A stretch of DNA of 64,000 bases from Gnomoniopsis sp. IMI 355080 (Eukaryota > Ascomycota > Sordariomycetes > Diaporthales > Gnomoniaceae): NCBI GenBank assembly GCA_027946555.1, contig JAPEVC010000033.1:62001-126000 (forward strand), read 5' to 3'. Numbering within the stretch: position 1 is the stretch's first letter; every line of letters begins with the position of its first letter. Shown piece after piece: positions 55,337 to 64,000 of the stretch. A program made the position numbers and the translations under genes. The notes below the pieces were generated by a model that saw only the letters and a program-made list of their open reading frames with translations, ran no database searches and had not been told where the DNA came from.

Positions 55337-57410
55337 GTTGAGGATGCCATGCGGGTCAACCGCGGTGATTTACTGAAGAAGGTAAACGGAAAAGCACCCG
55401 CAGACTTGCCAGAACGTTATGAGGACGTCGTGAGGTGTCAGAAGTGGGCGTGTATTATGCATAAAAGGCCTGCCATGGCTTAAAATTTCTAATGTGTTCA
55501 CTACATTACTACGCAGTCTTTGGCCATTGTATCCCGTCCTTTGGACATTCTGCAAGTCTCCGGGGGGGCTTGGGCGGGCTGGGTTTCCTAGTTCGGGGTA
55601 ATCAACCTGAGTCCCCAGCGCAACGGCTTTTTGACAGCGTATCCTTACGCAGTAGCAGAGCTAAGCCAACGATACACGAGAAGCACCACCTGGGGAATAA
55701 CAAGGCCAGGAAATATATCCACATCTGTAACAAAGTTCCGGGTCCGCGTGCCCACTTACAATGGGACCTTTAATCGGCACGAGTGGGAATAGAATCATGC
55801 ATTCCACATGGCTTTGCATGGCGTGGCCTCTGGTGCAACTCCGCTTTTCCTATTCGCCGGGCCCCAATGAACTACCGGCGTCACACATACGAAGAGATAC
55901 TATATTACAGCCGCTAGAGTCGTCACCAAACCCACATGCCGTATTAATTGAAGGTTTATACTAAGTAGTAGCGAGACAGCGTGCGTGTATAACAAAGAGG
56001 ACATGGTCTCACACACTCACACACACACACGCACGCACACAAAAAGTTTATGGAGTATAAGGTTGTTTCTTCGAGATTGCACGACTACGTATGCGCGCGG
56101 TACATGGGGATGGAACATTCCACAATAGTATTGTCCGACCGTCTTGGCTGCGTCGCACCCCTGATGAGACGCACGCTTTTTTGCCGGCTAGACAGCATCT
56201 CTTTTAATGCACACGCACTCGATTGATGGATAATGGTTCTCTAGACAGCATGTCCGGGCCCAATCGTACATTGTGTAACGGCGGATAGGTTGTAACCTTT
56301 TCGGAACCAGCCAATAAGCTCGACAACGTGCCTTGCTTTTTTTTTTGTTGTTTTCCCGATATGGACAAGAGTTGCCCGTAGGACACAGGGCAAAGAACAA
56401 CCCTACAGCCCTCTGGCTTGAGTCTCGTCGTCGCTCTGCTGGGAGGCTGAGGCGTCTCACACTGCCCAAAGCTTGGTACGTTGCGACGTGATATGAACCA
56501 GGATGGAGGGCCAAATCACACTGCTCCAGTGCCTTTTTCCACCGCGACGTCGTCCTGCGCCACTTCGTCCTACCTCTCCTGGGCGCGACCATCGGGATTA
56601 CTATGTACCCAAGGCTTCTTCCAGGATCACGACGAGTGTTTTGACTCGAAGAGCTGCGTCCCCGGGATTTTAGGAGGGGAGGACTCCAAATTCAGGGGCC
56701 CACAGCGACCGTTCCAGCAAGTCCGCCGCTGCCATCCGTATAATTTTGAAGTGATCCATGTTCTCGGACTAGGATTCGTCTAGAAATGCACAGGCCTCTG
56801 GAGAAGAAAATACGTAGAGGGTAAAAATAGTCTGATAAGTGGCAAGGGTCCACAGGGGGAAAAGATACTGCGCAAGGGCCATCCTCACCCTCAACGGCCA
56901 TGACACCTGCCCTGTCAAGAGTTTCAGCCAATGATCATGCGCAAGATTGAGTTTGATAAGGTTGTGTATTACTTGATGCGGTATTATCGTTCTCTTTTTC
57001 CTGGTTGCTGGTGTCGGCTGAGTTTCGAGCTCATGAACTGGACGCGACGTAGATTTTAAACATCGGCAAAATCAAGATCGCCGATATCACGGTAACTGAT
57101 TGTGAGTCAATCATCTCTGGCAACGCTTGACCAAAGCACTCAGTTCTATTTGAATTGTACGACGAGCGGCCCAACGTCGAGTAAACTCGGATCGCCAAGT
57201 AATCGCCACCCACCATATTTTCTATGGTCTGAAGTCTGAAAGTCTGTGGTCGTCTCCGACGCCTAGTCTGTATATAGAGAATACCCCGTTCCAACGCCGT
57301 GATCCCAAACGTCCATGTTACACTAGTACCTGTATGACGATGTCTTCATGAAGAACCAAGAACTCCGGTAATGCCACTTTAGCAGGATTTCAAAAATTCG
57401 AGCATCTTGT
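55337..57410. other. 2.1-kb intergenic region
   Basis: This divides the accessory segment from the housekeeping genes to the right. The frames at 55492–55773 and 56188–56592 show no family signal. It contains a CA microsatellite (56009–56040) and a T run near 56337–56346. Confidence 0.55.
56009..56040. repeat. Imperfect CA microsatellite
   Basis: About 32 nt of CA repeats with TC and GC breaks in intergenic DNA. Confidence 0.9.
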
Positions 57411-58511
57411 TCATGCAGCTGGCACAGCCACCGCTGGCGCATCCGCAACCTCCTCAGCAAGGCTACCCAGCTCGACTGTCCTCTCGATCCCAGGCGTCTT
57501 CAACTCCGTAAACGCCTCAGGCCACAGAAACATCTTCTCCTCTTTCGATGGCGACAAGACGGCAAAGCGAGGCACCGCGTTCTTGCTCGACACGCGCCGC
57601 CAAAGGTTCGCGCGCGGGTTGAAGCGTACTGGCATGCCCTTGCCGCCGGTCTTTTGTGCGTCCTCCTCCTGGATCTTCTGCAGCTCCTTCTGGATGTCAG
57701 CGAATGTATCGAAAGCGATGTAGGCGATTTGATTCTCTTGACAATATTCTTCGAGGCGCAGCCCGCGGCGAGCAAACAGCACGTCGGCCTGACGCGCGGC
57801 GGGGAGGTCCGAGACGCCATCGCCGATGAAGACGATGAGCGGGATGGTGCCATCCTCGCCAGCGAGGTCGGCCTCGGCGGTTGCGCGTGCTTCCTGCATG
57901 GAGATGGCCTTGTCGTGGCCAAGCTCGGTGTCGTGGCGCCACTTGACCTTCCATTCGGAGCCGGATTCGTTGATGTCAGCGTCGTTGGCGACGATGTTGA
58001 TGTTCTTGGACTGCTCCTCGCCCAGGAACGTGTCAAGGACCCTGCGCAGTACAGGCTTGAGGCCAGCAGAAATCACATTGAAAGGAATGTTGTTGTCCAG
58101 GCAGAACTGATGGAAAGTGTAGAAGGCCGGATCAATGTCGAGTGCGTTCTCCATCACATCAAAGCCATCGTCAAAGGGAACGTTCAGAGAACCCCACATC
58201 TCTTCAGAAACATCACGGAATGAGCGCTCGCCAGTCTTGATTTGCTCGTCAAGGGCTTCGCGCTTCTTGGAACCGCACCCGAACTTGTCGAAGAGGACGT
58301 GACCTGTGTCCTGCATGAAGATCGTGCCATCGAAGTCTGAATTGGGGCGACAGTGTGAGTTTTCGTTATACTAATGGCGTAGGGAGACAATGCAAAGGTA
58401 AAGGACTGTATACGTACCAGAAAAACATATTATCTTCCTCTTCTTGCTCGGCTCACCGGCCAAGTAAGGGGCGTCCTGGACAGCCATGGGAGGCGGTGAG
58501 GTGGCGCGCAT
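57411..58511 (-). CDS. HAD-superfamily phosphatase (yeast YNL010W-like)
   Basis: Two exons: 58511–58418 and 58336–57411 (339 aa). Splicing across an 81-nt intron builds IICFSDFDGTIFMQDTGH. The DxD motif, Asp32 and Asp34 in DFDGT, holds the nucleophile and general acid/base. Later motifs are ISAG near residues 118–121, a Lys in the third conserved segment, and the metal-binding FIGDGVSDLPAA near 206–217. This matches phosphoserine phosphatase-like HAD hydrolases, and the fungal relatives include the yeast protein YNL010W, reported as a polyol phosphatase, from memory. The C-terminal 100 residues, beyond the usual core, hold a Lys/Glu-rich helix and an Ala/Val tail. The true substrate is uncertain. 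An in-frame Met at 58487 is an alternative start, 8 codons in. Confidence 0.85.
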
Positions 58512-60557
58512 CTTGCAAGACTTTGACGTGAATATCGGAACACCTGACTCTTGGGAAAATCGTCTTTTGGAGAATTGTTGAACTCTTTACTGTTTACGCC
58601 ACGATTTTCGTTTGCGGAATCACGATGAATGTTGGGTTGAAAGAAGAAGTAGGCAAAGAACAAGGGCAATGTGGCGACGTTATATATCCCATGTGTCCAA
58701 GCTAGTAGATTATGGACATCGTGAAAGCCGACTCGGGATACCAGGACCCGTCCGAACACTTCACCAACACTAACGCCATGCTTCAAACAGACTAGAGGCC
58801 GGCCGATGCAATGAAGCCTACTAGCTCATGCAGACACTGCAGGTACTATAGTATGTCCTCATGTCCATATTAGACCCAGTGCGGCGTACTTGTGTAGAAA
58901 ACTATGACACGAATACTCCCTGTTGGACTCTTGCTGGCGGGCTGCATGCAATGTCAGCAACAACTTGCAGTTCAAAAGTAAGGCCGGTACCCAGCGGTGT
59001 ATGTTTGATTCATTCTCACGACGACCATGAGGAGCGCCGTCATCACGCAGTATCCGCATGATCCAGTGGCTGTGGCAAGGCCGAAAAGAAAGAGAGAAAA
59101 AATAGTGGTCGAAGGATTCTAGACCGTGGCAAGGTGTTTGATCCTGTTCCCCCGGCTGCCGTTATCGCGGCCGCCAGGTCTAGATCTTAGTATTGCAGAT
59201 CTTGGTGCGGTCCGGACCACTAGGTCCCCTCGCGCTCATCGGCAGAGTTCTTGATAGGCCGAGGTCACTGTTCAAGATCTGTGGAGGTGGGACGGGATGA
59301 AGAAGGCTCTGCTCTAGACAGAGATCCGACACCACTACCAGAGATGAGCGACAGGCACGCCCGACTCGCTCAGCGGGCCATCAAGATCACATGTCGACAC
59401 GGTTCGCGGGTCTCGCTCGAGCTTACTACAAGTTTAACGTGATGCCTAGTGAAGTGTGGGTTATGAACGTATTGAAGCCATCATGCACTCACTTCTGCAG
59501 TAAGCCAAAACGGTCAGACCGTGCGTTTGACGAGATGGTTTCAGGGTGTTCAATGCTGGTGATGTCATCGTAGTCCTTGGGAATAGTTCACAACAGCGTA
59601 GGCAAATTGTGGGCACCATACCCCATGGGGACACAAGCATGTTGCATACAGCCCTGCAGAGAGGCTGCAGAGAGGCGGTCTGAGCGAGAAAACCACCGAA
59701 GCCTCCATGACCTACCTACCTGACTTGTGGCATCGTGCACTTCATGAACCCTTGCCCAGGCGTCGGTGAACAAACGATGAGACATCCACTCACACCAGCA
59801 CATGTTCGGAGGAACTACCGTCATCGTGCATGATAGCGGTGCATTCAACGGTGCCTTGGTGTGGAAGTCATCGTGATCCTTAATACAGTATGCTGCTTTG
59901 AGCTTCTGTGTCATTCCCGTAAGCACAACAATGACATCGATGCCACAGATGAAGGTGCCGTCGCATCCCACCTTCGACCTTGTGTCTCGAACAGTGGGAC
60001 CGATCTCACAGCATCTTTGAGCATATTCGCGGGCATCAACGCGGGTTATCTGTCACCAGTGACCAGGCGATGACGACGCAAGCTGGCTTGTCAAAGGAAA
60101 GCGCTGCGGTCATGGGCCAGCTAGAAATTCTGAGAGGAAATTGTGCGGCAAGCCTTTTCCGTGGAGGCCAGGAAAGCCCCATTGTAGTTAATCGAAAGTG
60201 CCCGTCGAGGAGAGCACTTGCCTCTGTTGCGTACCTACTTTCTAGATAGGAGAGATATTCGAGGGAGAAATTTCCTAGGCCTTGAGATAGGGGAGAATGC
60301 ATACTGCCAGAGATGTTCAAGGCAATCTTCGAATAGTTGAACACCAATCGCACATTCGTAGGCGAAGCCCTCTTGGATGCTCGTCTCCTTTCCGCTCCAT
60401 GGAATTTCGCGATGAACTCAGCAGCTTCCATATTCAACGAATTGCATTGTGTCGTTCCCATGACCTGAGGAGAAATCTCGGGTATGCTTCATAAAATCTA
60501 TTAATCCTTTTTAGCTCCTAACACCAAAGGGAGACCCTCGCCACACGTCGTCTTGCT
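58512..60557. other. 2-kb intergenic region
   Basis: This lies between the HAD gene promoter and the SEC28 3' end. Two minus-strand frames (59588–59971 and 60036–60461) are the longest but show no domain and no splice path I can defend. A CCTACCTACC motif lies near 59711. Confidence 0.5.
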
Positions 60558-61682
60558 CTACGCCGAAACCTTGGCACTGAATTTCGCCGCCGCCGTGTCG
60601 AACAACTGGCTCTTTTCTTCCAAGTCCGCCAAGAACGCATGCTCTGGATTCGCCTTCTTCAAAGCCCTGCAGAACATATATATCATTAGCACATGAATGG
60701 CATCAATTCTAAGAGATGGAAAGACGTACTCAATATGCTCCTTAGGATCCTTGCCAATGATCACCTGCAGCACCAGCGCATTGGCAATGGCTTCTACGTA
60801 GCTCAGGTCCTTCTGCGTGGCCTGCTCCAGCGCAGCCTGGGCCTCCTCAGTCCGGCCAAGATGCAGCTCCGACACGGCTTGTGCAACAAGAGTCTGAACG
60901 GAAGATGTCGAGGGTGCTTGTGCGAGCTCTTCGAAGACGTAGAATGCATCTTGGTATTTTCCTCCGCCCTGTCAATATTAGACGTAAGTGTTAGCATTTT
61001 GTTCTGCTCTCGTCTATGCGAAGAGTGGACGATTGTGTGAGAGGGAACGTACCAGCCTGAGTCCGACCCACGACTCTGCCAGGTTCACAATGATGTTGTC
61101 TTGCGCCCATCGTTTTGCAGCAGTGACCTCCTTGACGGCAAGGTCATTTCGGTTCTGTTGTAGATGGATCTGGACAATCAGGGCTACGGCATCGACTGCA
61201 GTAACACGCGCGTTAGCTTTTCCTTGCCCACATCGTCCTTGGACCTCCTCTCCCCCATAAGTACAAAACTCACGATTTCCCTGATGCCTCCCCAGCAGAG
61301 CCAGCGCCTCCTCACTCTTGCCGGCGCCCGCAAGCACCGTACCTCCCAGCACCTGCACAATGGCGTTCTCCGCGACTGCATCCCCGCCGTCGCTCAGCAA
61401 TTTCTCGACTGCTTCGACCGCCTGCTCCGTCTTGCCCTGCCCGACCAGCGCTAGGGCGTTGACGGCCACGAGCTCTGGCTGCTTCTCGCCCTTGGTCTCG
61501 GAGAAGACATCGTCGGCTTGTCCAAGGGCAATTCGGGCGCGCAACTGGAGAACGCGTGCAGGAAGGTGGTTCTCGGTCGAGAAGGAGGACGGGTCGAAGT
61601 CAGAGACGACGGTCTCATATTGGTATTGGTGGAAGGCGGTGTGGATGTTGATGAGCTCGCCTTCAGAAGAGTAGGGATCCAT
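60558..61682 (-). CDS. SEC28: Coatomer epsilon subunit (epsilon-COP, SEC28)
   Basis: Four exons: 61682–61274, 61195–61053, 60968–60730 and 60666–60558 (299 aa; usual length about 300). The third intron (63 nt) is stop-free and in frame, and splicing joins KEHI-E to ALKKANPEHAF. The protein is an alpha-solenoid of TPR-like repeats: GELINIHTAFHQYQYETVV at the start, LVAVNALALVGQGKTEQAV in the middle, RNDLAVKEVTAAKRWAQDN near 170, and GRTEEAQAALEQATQKD near 225. The final segment HAFLADLEEKSQLFD is strongly conserved in epsilon-COP. The subunit stabilises alpha-COP in the COPI coat that carries cargo from Golgi to ER. The start Met is followed directly by the conserved MDPYSSEGELINIHTAF. Confidence 0.94.
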
Positions 61683-61844
61683 CTTTGCGGCGGTTCCTTC
61701 TTTTGGTCAGCAATTTAGGATGGGTTGGCGGGTGAGAATATGTGGTTGTCAAGGCTGCGCAAGGTGTCTTGAGTTGGGTGCTTTCCAGCGAGCTGCATGT
61801 GCAAGCTGGCCGCTATCACAAGCGCAGCCTGCCGTTGGAAGGGA

Positions 61845-61868
61845 CGTACCTACGTACCTACGTACCTT
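61845..61868. repeat. ACGTACCT x3 tandem repeat
   Basis: Three consecutive ACGTACCT units, read directly, in the SEC28 upstream region. Confidence 0.9.
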
Positions 61869-61941
61869 GCGGGCCAGACCGCATTGAGCACGGGCCATTT
61901 ACAACTAGTGCACAGGGGACTGATCACCTACCTACCTTCGG

Positions 61942-61951
61942 TACCTAGGTA
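61942..61951. repeat. TACCTAGGTA palindrome
   Basis: Exact copy of the recurring palindrome, about 260 bp upstream of the SEC28 start codon. Confidence 0.95.
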
Positions 61952-62225
61952 GATAGGCACATTAGTATGCCACTCAAAAAGTAATTATGAAGCTGTACCG
62001 CTGACCTAGGGCTGTCCTCTACAAATTCATTCCAAGTAACAGCAAAAGCAACTAACAGTAAGTATCTGCCTAGGTACCTGAGGTAGTCGCAGACCACCAC
62101 ACCACAGCAATAATAACAAAGATGCCAAATACCACGTCCAACATGCTGGTGTCATGTACGAGAGGCAGGTATCAAAATAGTCACATTCGACTCTTCTCAC
62201 GCGGTGGTCTATACACCAGCGCATT

Positions 62226-64000
62226 TTACACGCTGAATATGTCTACCACGCCCGCCCACTGGCCCTTAGCCCGCTCCTCCCAATAACCCTCCTTCCCACC
62301 CTTGAGCTTCCACACCTCCTCACCATCCACGTCCGTGGCGACCTTGACAAACCATCTGGGCGTGTGCTCTACGCCCTTGTCCTCCATCTGCTTGCGTCTC
62401 GTGCGCTGTGCCTCCTCGAGTTTGACCTTCCAGCTCTCCGCCTCGTCCAGCTTGCCCTCCTCCGCAAGCCTCTGATCTTGTCTCAGCCGAGTGTCTGTAG
62501 GCGGTACCTTGCCCTTCTCGAGCGCAGTGATCTCATTCAAACTGGCAGCAAACGTCGTCATGCCATAAGTGTTCGCCGCGTTGTCCACCAGCGGTCCGAC
62601 TCGCCAGATCTCCTCGCCTGCAGCCTTGCCCGCCTCGACGAGGCGCAGCGAGCCAGTCCACGTCCCAGCAAGCGTGAGACCTGTGTGCACTCCGTCTCCT
62701 CCGTACGTCTCTATGTGCACATCCTCACCACGGCCGCCAAACATCCCCTTGGAGCGGAATTCGACAACGGCTTTGGCACCGCTGCCCTCGTTTGTAATAG
62801 TCATATCGCCAACCGGCTCAACGTACTTCTCGCCCATGACAACGTTGCGCAAGAACATGGTCGCAATGTTCCAGCTGTAGCGTTCATCAGTGCCATCTGG
62901 CAGGCGGAGGACGACGCGCACCCGGCCATCGGTTGTGAGCTCGGCGGATTTGCCCCAAAACTTCTGCGACGGGGCTGGTGATTGTGCAAAAGACCAAGAG
63001 GCTGAATCGGCCTGCATAGCAAGGCGAACCGGGCGGTGGGTGACCTTCTCGACGATAAGGCGAAGGCCGCCCGGGACCTCATTCTCACCACGGACGAGCT
63101 CGAATGTCTCGCCTAGAAGAGGATTGAACGGCTTGCGCATGGCACGTTCCTTGGCACGACTACTGCTGAATTGTGATACAGCGAAGGCTGCAACGTACAG
63201 CATGCGTTCTTGAGGCCTGTGCTTTTTCGTTGCAGTGTCGAGCAAGTTCGCATATTCTAATTGTTCGGCAACTCGCTGCAGCGCTGAAGTGGGTTCGTTG
63301 GCAGAGACGGGCATACTGATAGTAGACAGATCTTTGCCCACATTTTTCCGTACAAACGCTATCAGACTAGGTGGCTGGACAGTCGAAGGCGCTATCGTTT
63401 TCCGCCGCTTGATCACATCCGTGATTGGTAATGGTACCAGTGACTTTGGCTTGCTGGGAAAGCGGTCGGTCTGGTCTTCGACGTGAGTGCCGTCTTCCTC
63501 GCCAGGGGCACTTGATACCGAGGAGTCATCATGAATCTCGGCTTCATCGACCTCCGATGCGGCAGGAGTTTCTTCCTCGCTATGATGGTCAATGACTAGT
63601 AATTGTGATCGGTCTCCGGCCTCTTCAGCGTCAAAAAATTCATCTGTCGATGCTGATGACTCCATACTATTGCGAGAAGCAGCAGAGATAGGCACTGGCA
63701 TTCTTCGTCGCTTGCTGTTGGACAAGAGATTCGAGAATTCTGCTACCACGGCATCGAGATCACCAAGCAAGGCCTCACAATGATCGTTCATTGTGCGCTC
63801 CTCCTCGGAGAGAATTGTTTTTGACCGTCTCCTTTCCTCTTTCGGAGTTCCATTCGCCATGGTCGGAGTCGTGGCACTACTCGGGCTCGGTACCGCTAGT
63901 GCAGACGCGGCACTACTCTGAAGTCCTTGTGAAGTGACAGAGGCACTCGACTTGCGTTTCCAGAACGACTTTCGCTCCGGCATTGGCGTAAAGTAATCGC
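62226..64000 (-). CDS. OSH3: Oxysterol-binding protein, OSH3 type (5' part truncated by the window edge)
   Basis: The frame stays open to the right edge (...DYFTP before the Met at 63983), so the N-terminal part, which in Osh3 carries GOLD and PH domains, lies outside. The visible part starts with a basic stretch (KSFWKRKS) and has a perfect FFAT motif (EFFDAEE, 63621–63641) for binding the ER protein VAP/Scs2. It then has the ligand-binding domain: KPFNPLLGETFELVR, the EKVTHRP segment at 63030–63050 (family fingerprint EQVSHHPP), SQKFWGKSAEL, YSWNIATMFLRNVVMGEKYVEP and, near the end, RLRQDQRLAEEG. OSH proteins carry lipids between membranes at contact sites. The EKVTHRP form fits the Osh3 branch rather than sterol-binding Osh4. 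The assignment to OSH3 is strong but rests on the C-terminal part only. Confidence 0.88.
   Translation of the reverse strand, partial: DYFTPMPERKSFWKRKSSASVTSQGLQSSAASALAVPSPSSATTPTMANGTPKEERRRSKTILSEEERTMNDHCEALLGDLDAVVAEFSNLLSNSKRRRMPVPISAASRNSMESSASTDEFFDAEEAGDRSQLLVIDHHSEEETPAASEVDEAEIHDDSSVSSAPGEEDGTHVEDQTDRFPSKPKSLVPLPITDVIKRRKTIAPSTVQPPSLIAFVRKNVGKDLSTISMPVSANEPTSALQRVAEQLEYANLLDTATKKHRPQERMLYVAAFAVSQFSSSRAKERAMRKPFNPLLGETFELVRGENEVPGGLRLIVEKVTHRPVRLAMQADSASWSFAQSPAPSQKFWGKSAELTTDGRVRVVLRLPDGTDERYSWNIATMFLRNVVMGEKYVEPVGDMTITNEGSGAKAVVEFRSKGMFGGRGEDVHIETYGGDGVHTGLTLAGTWTGSLRLVEAGKAAGEEIWRVGPLVDNAANTYGMTTFAASLNEITALEKGKVPPTDTRLRQDQRLAEEGKLDEAESWKVKLEEAQRTRRKQMEDKGVEHTPRWFVKVATDVDGEEVWKLKGGKEGYWEERAKGQWAGVVDIFSV

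Larger units (their letters stand above)
61683..62225. promoter_or_regulatory. SEC28 promoter and OSH3-like 3' end, rich in TACCTAGGTA-type motifs
   Basis: This 543-bp stretch holds the densest cluster of the recurring motif: three ACGTACCT-type units at 61845–61868, TACCTAGGTA at 61942–61951 and CCTAGGTACCTGAGGTAG at 62070–62086. The SEC28 start lies 163 bp to the left of the first. No TATA box is obvious. Confidence 0.6.

Noticed and set aside
57654..58223. 189-codon plus-strand frame opposite the HAD phosphatase
   Set aside because: The HAD motifs DFDGT and GDGVSD are on the minus strand; the plus frame has no family features.
59588..60461. Two minus-strand frames that could form a gene or pseudogene
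   Set aside because: No domain, no conserved motif and no splice junction that joins them sensibly.

Overview
The window is nuclear DNA from a filamentous ascomycete (Pezizomycotina). The evidence is compact genes interrupted by short GT–AG introns (mostly 53–110 nt, many with a CTAAC/CTGAC-like branch site), a RAD51 of 353 residues, CT-rich stretches before start codons, two fungal Pth11/rhodopsin-type membrane proteins, and two secreted GH5 glycoside hydrolases. A Sordariomycete is my best guess, but that is inference. I see no bacterial, viral or transposon genes, no CRISPR array and no tRNA or rRNA that I can support.

Layout. 1–14 kb: the 3' part of an SPT2 histone chaperone, an F-box protein with a histidine-rich start, a divergent pair of DNA-damage genes (RAD17/RAD24 clamp loader and RAD51 recombinase) sharing a promoter with an ACGCGT box, and a RING-finger protein. 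14–17.6 kb: a long stretch without a recognisable gene. 17.6–24.6 kb: a class V aminotransferase-fold enzyme, the MTQ2 release-factor methyltransferase, the spliceosomal SmD1 protein, a multi-pass membrane protein of unknown function, and the PKR1 V-ATPase assembly factor. 24.6–28.1 kb: a second gene-free stretch. 28–40 kb: the RAX2 polarity marker, the vacuolar TRP channel YVC1, then TFG2 (TFIIF beta) and a five-finger CCCH protein transcribed divergently.

40.7–55.3 kb is different in character: a GH5 endoglucanase, a flavin monooxygenase, a Pth11-like receptor, a GH5 beta-mannanase, one small predicted protein and a second Pth11-like receptor, with wide gaps. It reads as an accessory, plant-material-facing segment set between housekeeping genes. 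57–64 kb returns to housekeeping functions: a HAD phosphatase, epsilon-COP (SEC28), and the 3' part of an oxysterol-binding protein of the OSH3 type with an FFAT motif, running off the right edge.

Exon–intron structures were derived by hand from splice sites, reading phase and family conservation. About 39 introns were placed. Five are multiples of three without a stop and are therefore invisible to ORF scanning. Outside the genes the most striking signal is a short palindrome, TACCTAGGTA, and its variants, repeated through the non-coding DNA. There are also six 10–12 nt poly-C/poly-G runs, two of them inside introns. I did not find a convincing new multi-gene system.
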